A stretch of 64,000 bases of DNA from Nelumbo lutea. Lineage: Eukaryota > Streptophyta > Magnoliopsida > Proteales > Nelumbonaceae. Where the stretch lies: the NCBI GenBank assembly GCA_022828595.1, contig JAKGHH010000004.1, positions 53,222,422 to 53,286,421 on the forward strand. The letters run 5' to 3'. Shown here piece after piece: positions 21,482 through 32,305 of the stretch. Numbering within the stretch: the stretch's first letter is position 1; each line of letters opens with the position of its first letter. A program made the translations under genes and the position numbers. The notes beneath the pieces were generated by a model. The model saw only the letters and a program-made list of their open reading frames with translations, ran no database searches and was not told where the DNA came from.

Positions 21482-23100
21482 ATGGTATTAAAGTTAAGTT
21501 TAATCAGTTCTCATATTTTGTGCGATTTGATATGAAATTATATTCTGATATAATTTTAGAATTGTTCTATTATTATTTCTTTGCTTCTTGGGCTGTCTGT
21601 GTGATGGAGATCAAATTCTTTAATTGGCGCCAAGATCTGCGCACGTGAATTATTTATTTGATGATTAGAGTGCACAGAGAAGAAGGAAGATTATTGTAAA
21701 AAATCTGCAATCTATGATTAACCAGTTTTCTTGTAGGTTTGCTGTTCATTCAGATCAGATTCAGACAATCACACTTGCAACACTAGATTATTTATTTTTG
21801 TTGTGATTGATTGTCAATATTTAGTTGTTAAAAATTTCAAATTGAATTTTCATGAATTGTTGCATGTTTTGGACACCAAACCCTACACCGATTTGACCTA
21901 GTTTGGTCCAAACTGGTTGGACCGAACCAATGGTTCGGTAGGGTTTGATCTCAGCCCCATGGGTCACATTTTAGGTGGCTCAAATTCGGTTATGGGCCAA
22001 GGGTTTGATGGCCCATCACATGGACCAATTCGGCCCTCACTTGAAAAACCTAATTTATGTTAAGTTAAAGCAACACCGACCCATTTTAGCATAACTGCTA
22101 TATGGGCCGAACTGCCTTTTGCAGTTTAGCCCATATACCTAGATAAAATTATTGGATAATTCATGGGCTTTTAATGGGCTGATTGTGTGTTAACTTAAAT
22201 TAATTAGGGTTTTACAAGCTTTTAATTGATTGGATCAATTTATGTGTATGCTTGTTATGTGCTAAATGTGATTCGTTCATGGGCCATAAGTGCTTGGCCC
22301 ATGTTTAATTGTATGTGGCTCTCTACGAACATCGTGGTTGAATGCACATCATTGTCATGATGTCTACAAATCATTGGATGATCTCCCTTCTCAATGGCCC
22401 CCCTGATCAGCTTCCTCACCAAGAGGAACCCCGTGGAACCCTAGCTCATTTTGAGCCCATTCAAATATAACTTTATGAAAGTAAGTGGGAGTCGCTTTGG
22501 TATGACCTAAACCAGACCTAAGGACTATTTTTGTTTGTTCCCTTCGGATTAATATAAGTGCAATAGATAGGGAAAATCATATGATGGATTCTCTAAAGGC
22601 CTTCTGTCATTAGCATGAAAGCATGCTGAATCGGTGGGTGGAGATGCACCATAAAATTGGGCTATCAATTTTGTTGGTCTATTCGGTTGGATTGCTTCAT
22701 GAGATGATAGGGACATCATTTTCCGAGGTGGGAGAGGGTTATCCTAAAATTGAAGACTCTTTCACGGTATCTTGGGGTCCACGATATGACAAGTCAACAC
22801 TTACTAGACAGAAAGGTTTAACCTAAAATGGCAACGAACCTTGTCTGATGGAGGCCAAAGGGAAAACTCATTAGATGGGTGGATACTTGATCCTTCATAG
22901 AAAGTCATGAGATTTTGTAGCTGAAACAATTGGCTCCAAAAACCTATGTGATTTCCAAAATTTTCAGGGACATGCATCGTGTCCTCGTCACTAAGATAAG
23001 AGGGAAATCTCAGAGATGAATAAAATGAGATGGAACATAGATAAAAGACCATTCTATTTAAGATAACATGAAACAATTTTAGGTTGTGGACTAATATCTA
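21482..23100 (+). other. copia leader region
   Basis: Non-coding stretch between the primer-binding site and gag. It contains short inverted ggttcgg/ccgaacc words near 21915-21935 and unrecognised ORFs (67 codons at 22623). No feature is named. Confidence 0.4.
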
Positions 23101-23109
23101 TTGCCTTTT

Positions 23110-23905
23110 ATCAGAAATGGCACACAGACAATTCACTAAATTGTTGGACGACAACAGACTTAAGGGACCTAACTGTGTTGACCGGTACTGTAACCTTGGT
23201 CCTTACCTCCGACAAATTGGACAAGGTTGCCAAGAACCCAACTTCGGAACATTTGGGTGACAGGGCTTCTAAGGCACGTAGGAGGGAATATCAAAAAAGG
23301 GAAGAGAAGAATTCTCTTGCCTAGTGTTACATTTTAGCATCATTAGACAATGCAATCCTGAGACAATTTGATAAGACCAAAGTTTGCAAAGAAACTCTGG
23401 ATAGTTTAAAGACTATGTATGAGGAGCAAAATCATTCTACCCGACAGAAGGTCCTTAAACTGTTGATGACCTGAGGATGATTGAGAGCCAATCGGTTCAT
23501 GACCATGTCATGCAGATGATGGGGTACATTAATGAACTAGAGGCTCTTGGATCCCAGCTCGATGATGACACCAAGACTGATGCCATCCTAAACTTTGCCT
23601 CCCTCATTCAATTAGTTCGTCATGAAATATAACATGAACAAGCTAAAAGTTAGCCTTCACAAACTCAACAATATGTTGTAGAGGGTTGAAATCAAGAAGG
23701 ATAAGCTGGTAGGCTTGCTTGTTAAAGGTGGAAAATTAGGCAAAATAAAGAGGAAAGGCAAGAAGAGGCCTTAGAAAAAAGCAAGCAAGCTAAAAAGGAA
23801 GAAAAAAGACAAGTCATTGGATGAATGTCACTTCTGCAAACAGACCGGACACTAGAAAAGGAATTGTCCTCAATATCTAGAATCCAAAAACAAAGAAGGT
23901 AATTT
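23110..23905 (+). pseudogene. copia gag with CCHC zinc knuckle
   Basis: The gag start reads MAHRQFTKLLDDNRLKGPNC, like the LDANKLTGPN motif of copia gag. The later part follows the UBN2-type gag pattern, then a Lys-rich stretch and a zinc knuckle near 23827-23870 with spacing C-x2-C-x4-H-x4-C (CHFCKQTGH, stop, KRNC). A TAG and frameshifts interrupt it. Confidence 0.7.
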
Positions 23906-25020
23906 CGAATCTCTTTTCATAGAGACCAATATATTGGTCACTTCTATATCCTGGTGTATTGACTATGGAGCTTCTACTCATGCATGTAATACATTGCAGG
24001 GGTTCAAACTAAGCAGAAGGCTGAATGATGAAGAGGTGGTTCTTTACTTGGGGACTTCTGCAACAATTGCAACTACAACTATATGAACTGTAGATTTAAT
24101 TTTCAGAGAAGGCATTATAATGCTTAAAGATTGTCTTTATGTACCGTTACTTAGAAGAAATTTGATTTTAGTTTCAAAATTGTATAAGGATGGTTATTCT
24201 GTTCTTTTTACTGATAAAGTTACTATTAATTTGAATAACAAATTCCTTACCTACAGAGAACTTGAAAGTGGTCTCTATGTCCTCTGTCCTCTAGAAATGA
24301 ACATAACCAAAATTACGTCATAAATTATCCCCCAAGAAAAGAACATGTGGTACAGTTAATCCCATGTGCTTGTGGCATTACCGACTTGCCCATATCAACA
24401 TAGATCGTATCACAAGATTGGTGAAGGATGGTCCTTTGGATTTTCTAACTATATAAGATATTCCAACTTATGAACCTTGTCTTTAAGGTAAGATGATGAA
24501 ACAACCATTTACAAGAAAGTTTGAAAGATCTCCGGGTACACTTGACCTGATACATACTGATGTATGTGGTCCCATGAATGTTAGAACATGCAACCATCAC
24601 TGTTATTTCATAAATTTCACCAATGATTACTTTCGGTATGGTTACGTGTACCTAATGAGACATAACTCTGAATCCTTTGAAAAGTTTAAGGAGTTTAGAC
24701 AAGAAGTTGAGAAAATGTTGTGGATACACATCAAAACCCTTTGATCAAATCGAGGAGGTGAATATCTCTCCAACAAATTCAAGGAAGGACAATGAGATTG
24801 TATCACAACTGTCTTATCTTGCTACACCACAATTAAACGGTGCGTCGGAGAGGAGAAACCAAACTCTATTAAATATGGTCTAATCACTTCTCATCCATTC
24901 AGAACTACCTATATCCTTTTGTAGATACACATTGGAGACTGCTATATACGTGCTGAATCGGGTTCCAACCAAATCCGTTCCTAAGACTCCCTATGAGCTA
25001 TAGACTGGTAAGACACTTGA
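23906..25020 (+). pseudogene. copia protease and integrase, truncated
   Basis: The protease active site reads WCIDYGASTHA near 23952, where DSGAS is usual. It is followed by LKDCLYVPLLRRNLILVSKL, the GAG_pre-integrase LWHYRLAHIN and an integrase core beginning SPGTLDLIHTDVCGPM with a later SNRGGEYLS in a shifted frame. The third catalytic region and everything after YELWTGK-like (near 25010) are lost. Several stops and frameshifts. Confidence 0.75.
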
Positions 25021-25033
25021 ACTAGACACTTAA

Positions 25034-26984
25034 ACGATGTGTTTCTATGTAATTACCCTTAAACTGGACACTTAAGAGACCCGAGTTAGTTTAGAATGTT
25101 CTCAGCTGTTGGATAGACTTGGGGAAGTTTATCCTACCAAGGCTAACACTAATGTACTGCCAAGAAGGTTGGGGTAGCTTGTCTCTGTTGCTAGGGTTAG
25201 ACCTGAAGCACATGTAGTGTGTGTTTGTTTCAAACACTGAACCCATACCATTTTCTTGTTATGCCCTGGACCTTGGAGACTGGTGGGAAAAACTGAAAAA
25301 TTACACATAACCCCTAGACTCGATTATGGTACTACATTGGGAGTCAGATTAGGCTATCCTTAATATGCCAATCAGTGAGATCCTTTGGGGGTCAAAACCT
25401 GTGTATGTTGGGGTAGCCTGAGAATTCACTCAAGTGGGTGATCATAGTGATAGGATCAGCCCCTTTGTCGGGCAAAGTGAATGATCGAGATTGCATTCTC
25501 TTTGATGGAAACCAAAACTACCAGCAGTCGATTTCAACTGAGTTTGAGATTTGTTTTGCAAAATATACTTATATATTATGTTTTAAGAAAAAGGTTTGCA
25601 AGTGGTTTTAATTCCCGGGACCCATCCGAGCAGAGAGTGCAACACTGTACCTTGCATCCAGGGGAGAGGTCCCTCCCTGTTGGGCAGTGATTGATCATTA
25701 AGGGCTGAGAGGTTAAGTGTAATAGACCATTTAGGGCTTTTTTACCTAATGGGCTATATCATACTTAAGTCCATTATTCTTGGGCCTTCATAGGATGGCT
25801 AGACTCAATGATCATTTAATATAAATGTTGGGCCCATTAAGAGCCCATACTGATGGACTTAGGGGTTCACTGTACTTGACAGTGAAACAGGATTTTTCAC
25901 GAATGATGGGCCGAACCCATATGTGCCTCTGTAAGGTCATTATCGAGGTACCATGCCATACAAAGAGAATCAAATGGACCAAAAACTACCTAGGGTCGTG
26001 ACCCACTTACTTAATGGGCTTAAAGCCCGTGATTAATTAGATTAATCAAGTGATCACATGACAACTTAAGCAGTCATGTGACATGGGCGAATATGGGTAT
26101 GGATAAGGGTTTGGTAAGTATTATCTACTTAGAGAGTCCAAATCCAAATAAAGATTTGGATTAGGATCCTCCTAATTTGATTAGGAGTGCTGATCCTTAA
26201 GGTTTATAAATAGAGGGCATCGAATTTGCTCTAGATCACTCTGCTCTCAGTTCTCTCCCTCTACTCTTGCCGCCCCAGAAACCCTAGTTTGAACTCCAAT
26301 TCTTGAACTGATGTTGATCAGTCTTGATTTCTGAATTTTGCAAGAAAATATTAGAACCAATTCGTACTTACCTCCCTTGCTCGACCCAAGCTGTTGGATT
26401 ACAATTTTGCTAAAAATTGTATTGCTGAACCGGCTTCAATTTGATTAGGAGTGCTGATCCTTAAGGTTTATAAATAGAGGGCATCGAATTTGCTCTAGAT
26501 CACTCTGCTCTCAGTTCTCTCCCTCTACTCTTGCCGCCCCAGAAACCCTAGTTTGAACTCCAATTCTTGAACTGATGTTGATCAGTCTTGATTTCTGAAT
26601 TTTGCAAGAAAATATTAGAACCAATTCGTACTCACCTCCCTTGCTCGACCCAAGCTGTTGGATTACAATTTTGCTAAAAATTGTATTGCTGAACCAGCTT
26701 CAATTCAAGTTGTGGCATCTTCAGTGGAAGCTGATTTTGGAACTCTCTTTGGGCATGAGCTACCACTTTGGGAGATACATTTGTTGAATCCATATCAGGT
26801 TTTCTTCTCCCTTTCTTTTGGTTTCAAATCTGGTCCAGTTTCGGTGCAAGAACGATCCTTAAAAAATGCAATTTTTCTAAACATGGGAATGCGATTCCTA
26901 GAAGGGTGAAAGAAAATTTTTGAAATATCGCCCAACCATCTAGCATGGTTCGGCCATTCATATGATGGATTTCCCCTTACTTCA
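25034..26984 (+). repeat. copia 3' LTR (copy C), 5'-truncated, with internal duplication
   Basis: It starts within the LTR at gtgtttctatgtaattaccc and runs to ttacttca. It carries the TATA-like tataaatag at 26205 and a 264-bp tandem duplication (26176-26439 and 26440-26703) that repeats this promoter segment. Confidence 0.85.
26176..26703 (+). repeat. 264-bp tandem duplication of the LTR promoter segment
   Basis: The two units (26176-26439, 26440-26703) are nearly identical; I see differences such as cttacctccc/ctcacctccc and ccggctt/ccagctt. Each holds a TATA-like tataaata (26205 and 26469) and the following CT-rich leader. Confidence 0.9.
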
Positions 26985-26989
26985 AGGAA

Positions 26990-27450
26990 TCCAGTTCGCG
27001 CAGGCAAGTCTACCTCTCAAACTGGGATGCCACTACCACAGATAGGATCCGAGACCCTCGTGTTGCCTTCGATGTGAGTACTAGAATACTTCTTCCTGAA
27101 GATAGGAGGGACTTCAATCAGTGGAGTGTTGCTAACCTCAGTAGCTCGATATTCCAGGATGCATTGTCGATAAGTACTAACCCTTCAACACTTGGTCTTC
27201 ATGTATGTTCACCTCACTATGTCTTTCTTTTTTGCAGGTGAGTTGTATGACTCATGCTTTATATGACAACGCCACCATTATGGAGCACGAAAACACATAG
27301 ATGACAACTAAGATCAAGTCCCTTTAGTCACAACTAGAAAAGGCTTAGTTGGAAGCCCAAAAAGATCGTCGACAGTTCCTCAATGTGTCATCCAGCCTGA
27401 CTCACCAACTAGAGGAGGTGAAGAGCAACATTGTTGAGCAGGCTTGGGAG
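26990..27450 (+). pseudogene. right half of the ORF split by copia, with coiled-coil end
   Basis: The frame continues from 20432 as SSRRQVYLSNWDATTTDR, then RILLPEDRRDFNQW and SIFQDALSIST to about 27203. A candidate intron follows (gtatgttc at 27204 to ttttttgcag at 27238). After it a helical, coiled-coil-like stretch appears (QLEKA, stop, LEAQKDRRQFLNVSSSLTHQ, LEEVKSNIVEQA) with a few stops. Another LTR copy cuts it at about 27464. It resembles gypsy-type putative transposase proteins, but the name is unproven. Confidence 0.45.
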
Positions 27451-27463
27451 CTCGAAGAGGGGA

Positions 27464-28665
27464 TTTTTAGATTTGGTTTTGCAAACTATATTTATATGAT
27501 ATACATTATGTTTTATGAAAAATGTTTGCAAAATCTTTTAATTCCCGGGATCCATCCAAGCAGAGAGTGTGACACTGCACCTTGCAGCCAGGGGAGAGGT
27601 CCTTCCCTGTCGGGCAATGTTTAATCATTATAAGCCAAGAGATTAAGTGTAAGAGACCATTACAGGGCTGATTACCTGATAGGGCTTATCTTATTTAAGT
27701 CTATTATCCTTGGGTCTTCATAGAATGACAAAATTCAAGGATCACATAAGTGTAAATGTTGGGCCCATTTTGAGCCCAAAGTGGTGTGCTCAGGGGTTCA
27801 CTGCATTTAGTAGTGAATTCAGCCAGGCCTTTTCATAGAGGCTAGGCCAAACCCATGTGGACTTATGTGAGGCCATTGTGGGGTCCTACGCCATACAAAT
27901 CAGGCATAAATCGGCCATGCAACACCCTTGGATTGTGAGCCTTATAGCTGTTGGGCCTAAAGCCCATAATTAATATGAAGAATTAAGCTATCACATGACA
28001 ACTTAACATGGGGTGAATTTGGGCTTGGAAATGGGTATGGAGCAGCCATCCTCTTAAGAGGATAAGGCTTATCTCTTAATAGAGTCCAGATCCAAATTAA
28101 ATTTGGATAATCTTGTAATTTGGTTAGGAGAAGTTCTCCATAAAGAGATAAAAGAAGAAGAGGGCGAACTGACCAAGGACATCTCTCAATTCTGCTCTCT
28201 CTCTTCTTCTTTTGTCTTCCATAAAACCCTAGTTCAACTACAACTATTTTGTGACTAATAGAGATCAGTTTTCAATTAATTTTTGCAAGAAAAATCTAGA
28301 GAAATTTCGTGCTCATCTCCCCAATTCGATCCAAGCTGTTGGATTGTAGTTTGTTTGAAAACTGCATTGCTGAACCAACTTGAGGAGTACACTGTGCCAT
28401 TTTCAATGGAGGCTGGTTTTAGCATGGATTTGGGCGTGAACTTCTACCTTAGGATCTGCGTTTGTGGTATCCGTATCAGGTATACAACTCTTTCCCTATT
28501 TGGTTTCAAATTTGGTCTGATTCAGTGCAAGACTGATCTTGAAAAATGTAAGTTTTTTGAAACATAGAGAATTCGGTTCTCGAAAGGATTAGGAAATTTT
28601 TGAATTTCGCCCAGCCATCTAGAATGGTTCGGCCACCCTTATGATGCATCCTAACCCTTCCTTCA
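27464..28665 (+). repeat. copia LTR fragment (copy D), 5'-truncated
   Basis: It aligns with copies A and C from agatttggttttgcaaac to the end taacccttccttca. The first ~600 bp are missing, and no matching duplication is visible. Confidence 0.75.
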
Positions 28666-29352
28666 AGTAGATCGGTTAGACCAAGTCAGTAGGGCGAGCG
28701 GTCTCATTTTTCATACTTAGTGAAATTTGTAGTCTTTTCGAGCATTGCTCAAAACTATCAAACTCTTCATAGATAATATCTCCTCAATTTGTCAATGTTC
28801 CACACATGGGGTACCTACCTCCCCTCCAACATTTTGAGCTAAGGTTTCTAATACCTAAGATGGGTCACTCTGCCAAAAGCAAATGTTTTAAACATTAAGA
28901 ATTTATTTTAATGTTTTCCTATACGAAAAATGTACCCTAAATTCGAAGGTTCCTAATACCTAGGAGAGGTCACTTTTTCAAAAATAAAATTGCTTGAACA
29001 TGATGAAATGATACTGTAGGGGAAATCTTTTTCCTTGCCTTTCCCTTACCATAGTCCTCCTTCCACGTCTTGCCCTCTTCCAAGCCTGCCCTTTCCAAAA
29101 ATCTCCAATTTACCCTCTTCTAACCCTGATTTTGAAGGTTCAACACCCAATTTTTTCTCGATCCACTGTTTGAACCTCCAATTTACCCCAAACCTCTGAT
29201 CAGAACCATCTGAACTCTCTAAAATGCCCAAAAATCCAAAGAACCGACGTGTTGTCTAAGACCCTCAAATCCCTTGTTAAACTTATATAATACCAATCCA
29301 AGGGCCCCGATCAACCCCCATCTACACTTTTACCCTCATATCAGACACCACC
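28666..29352. other. host sequence left of the Tat-type element, no gene
   Basis: CT/AT-rich sequence with no recognised ORF. It is likely continuous with 44735-45155 and 57539 onward, because the two large gypsy elements lie between them with target duplications. Confidence 0.4.
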
Positions 29353-30060
29353 TATAGGTACATGTTGTTCACCATGACTGCAATGGCAATGAAGGTACTA
29401 AACCAAAGCTACACAAACACCCGCAATGAGTTCACAACTCGACACAAACTTGCGATGGGCTCAAAACCACCACAGATCTGCAATGAGCTCAAATCTTACA
29501 CAGACGTGCGATGAGTTCAAAGCCACTTTAGACCTGTGATGAGCTCAAAGCCACAACATACCAATGACGAATTTGAGGTTACCATAGACCTATAATGATC
29601 TTAAAGCTATCGCGAGCTTGCGATAAGTTCAAAGGCATCGCAAACTGGCAATGAACGAAAATACAATGATCAGCCAATATTGCTCGTGACAAGATACAAA
29701 ATAGGATTAAATAGAACATGTCAGTGTAGGAGACATGCAAAAGGAAGTAGCACACATGTATTATGAGAATCCTCATATGAAAGGAAATCTCATCCTGGAG
29801 AGATCTCATAAGACACATATCGAATCCTTAGTAGTATCCCCCTGACAATTAACACTAAATCAAAGATCCCCTTTCCAAATAGGAATCAAAATCTTTTGGC
29901 TCCTTCCCATCAGGGACTCTGGATTTCTCCCTATAAAAGGAAGTGTGAATCATAACGAAGACATGACTCTATCAATAGAAGCTCTTAGCCTACCCTTTCT
30001 CCTAGTCTTCCTTCGTCCTTTAAGGAAACCACCACACTTAGCCTCACTACACCACCCACA
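29353..30060 (+). repeat. Tat-type 5' LTR
   Basis: It runs from tataggtacatgttgttcacc to accacccaca and aligns with 43991-44729; the first base pair is ta instead of tg. The 3' copy holds about 35 extra bases near 44360. A TATA-like tataaaagg lies near 29933. Confidence 0.85.
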
Positions 30061-30094
30061 TTAGAATCTCTAGTTCATCCTTTGATCACAAAGG

Positions 30095-31640
30095 ATGACC
30101 GCCCATAGAATTAACCTTTCCCCTATCCCTGAGGAGCAACCTAACAACCATGAGAATATCAACCTAGAGGTCAGAAACTAGATTGGTCAGGAGCCCGCCG
30201 AACAGGCTGACGACAAGGTATATGACTTCAAGATTTGCATTAATCGATTGGAGAAAATGTAGACCAAGGTGAGAAACGCTTTATAACTACTACAAAGGAC
30301 ATCAACAACTAAATATTCCCCGTTTACACCTGCTGGACCTTCTGCGTCTGTCCCCACTAATCACCCTAGAAACCTAAACCCTAGAATGAATAAGCATCCC
30401 CAACCAACCTTGCACTTGTACTAGACGTAGGGCAGAAAACCCCGCTTCTCCTCCATTGAGTAGCCTCATGCAGTCCCACGAGACAACAAGATGATAGAGA
30501 CGCCCATCAGCCACATTGAGATAAAAGAGTATGTCCAGGCCTTAATGGAGGAAAGCTATAAAAAAGCCCAATCTGCACTCATGTTCTAGAATCCCTACTC
30601 CAACCGCACTCTATACAAGTCGTATACCTCTGGTTATGTCCCTCCGTAGTAGTGGCCACAGTATGATGGGTAGAAGGGAAGCCTAAAGAGCATGTCAACA
30701 AGTTCGAAGACGCATTAGGTTCATTTTCCCTAGATAGAGATTTAAAGGTCCGAGAATTCTCCAAATCTTTGACTAGACTGGCATACACATGGTTCGTTAA
30801 CCTGACCATAGGGAGTATCAACTCATGGGTAGAGTTGGCAAAGAAATTTCTATCCAAGTGGTTTCACCCTTGAACGGAAGCTGATAATGGTGGACCTGCA
30901 TAATACAGAACAACGTGCCAGAGAAGACCTCCTAGCTCATGTTATGTGGTTCTAGAAACTGGCGCATTCGGTCTTCAACGAACATGCAACAAAGAAAAGT
31001 TTCATGGAACAATACGTGCAGGGGATGCATCATGCACCTGACCTATAAAATAGGGATCGAGAACATTGAAGTTGATACCTTCAGCCAGTTATGGAAGTGC
31101 ACAGAGAGATCAGTGCGCACTGTCACCAACATAGCGTGACAACCAGTTTCAATAGCATCGCAGTAAGTGAGAAATGAAGCCTATGTCGTCGACCAGAGAC
31201 CTCGAAACACTAGGGGGTCTAACCAGTGGCCTAACTACCATGACGACAACCAGAATCGACGGAATGGCCCATTACCACCACCCCCTCCCCCTTTCTACTG
31301 CAATAGGAGTGAAGTTATCATGATTATGATGGTGGAAGACCATGTGATCAACCTGCCACCACCACCACCTGGAGTTGACCCTAAGAAAGAAAGACATGGG
31401 GGGAGGTGGTGTAACTACCATTAGCCTCCGAACCATGATTTAATGGACTGTTTCACTCTCCAGTGGCTTTTTGGGCAAAAGGTAAAGTTATATTATTTTG
31501 TTAAAAGGAAGCCAACCCAAATGGAGGCTGACCCCCTCCCTGCACACTCACAAGGAAGTAGCATAAATGTAGTTGGGTCATCAGGAGGTGACTGCCCAAA
31601 CATGCTGATTCAACGGTTCGAGCAAAGCCCAGACTTACAA
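30095..31640 (+). pseudogene. Tat-type gag
   Basis: A possible start is the ATG at 30095 (MTAHRINLSPIPEE). The capsid-like region at 30690-31060 shows VREFSKSLTRLAYTWFVNLT, SWVELAKKFLSKWF and ERKLIMVDLHNTEQRAREDL, the pattern of gypsy gag proteins. A zinc-knuckle-like CNYH...NHDLMDC lies near 31411-31455. Many stops and frame changes are present. The product would form the virus-like particle in an intact relative. Confidence 0.7.
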
Positions 31641-31654
31641 TAGTTCCTCAATAA

Positions 31655-32300
31655 ATAGGTGACTAGTGCTACAACACGACAACATGCCATCAGAGCACTA
31701 GCGGAAGCTTTCAGAAGGCCGCTCAAACCTCATCGCATAGACAAATCCCATGTAGAGTTCACCCCATATGACATGCTGGCCACTGATCCCCACGACAACC
31801 GGCCTCTGTACATCACGGCCAAAATAGGGGATATGAGATGTGGTGCTCATTGGTTGGCCAAGGAAGCTCCATGATATTGATCTCCCTTCACACCATGAAG
31901 CTCATGAATGGACGGAAGGAAACTGTTAAAGGGATACCCATGGAGGTCACAAACCTTAATAGGAATGCGTCTGCCACAGAAGGATCGATTGATTTGCCAG
32001 TGGCTATTGAACCATTCTACATCAGCCAGGAGTTCCAAGTGATTTCTTCAACAACAGCATATCATGCCCTATTAAGGAAACCCCTAATACTTGGCATGGG
32101 GCTGGTCCCGCCCACCTATCACCAATGCATAAAAGCCAAGCACAAGGGCCACATCACCAGGATCCCGACCCCTCGCATCCCATTCGACAGAAAACAAACC
32201 CACCTATAGGACGTGATATACTATATGGAGCTTGCCATGGAAGGGGAAACTAGAGTGGCCAAAGTAGAAAGTGTCCAACTATTGAACCCAGTGAGTAAGG
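31655..32300 (+). pseudogene. Tat-type aspartic protease region
   Basis: The reading RPLYITAKIGDMRC (31800-31843) is followed after a frame change by LISLHTMKLM and, near 32045-32130, STTAYHALLRKPLILGMGLV and PPTYHQCIK. These match the conserved blocks of gypsy proteases and their C-terminal linker. The usual active-site DGGAS-type block is damaged. A solo LTR interrupts the ORF at 32306. Confidence 0.65.
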
Positions 32301-32305
32301 CCTCC

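Larger units (their letters stand above)
20433..26984 (+). mobile_element. Ty1/copia element, degraded, two LTRs with TSD AGGGA/AGGAA
   Basis: The 5' LTR begins tgttagacag and the 3' LTR ends ccccttacttca. The flanks are aggga (20428-20432) and aggaa (26985-26989), four of five bases equal. A primer-binding-site remnant tggtattaaag follows the 5' LTR at 21483. The internal part has gag, zinc knuckle, protease and part of integrase, then breaks directly into a 3' LTR that lacks its first ~90 bp. RT and RNase H are absent, so the element is dead. Confidence 0.85.

Noticed and set aside
20428..21486. Copy B as a stand-alone solo LTR
   Set aside because: Flanks aggga and atggt do not match, and a primer-binding site follows; it is the 5' LTR of a larger element.
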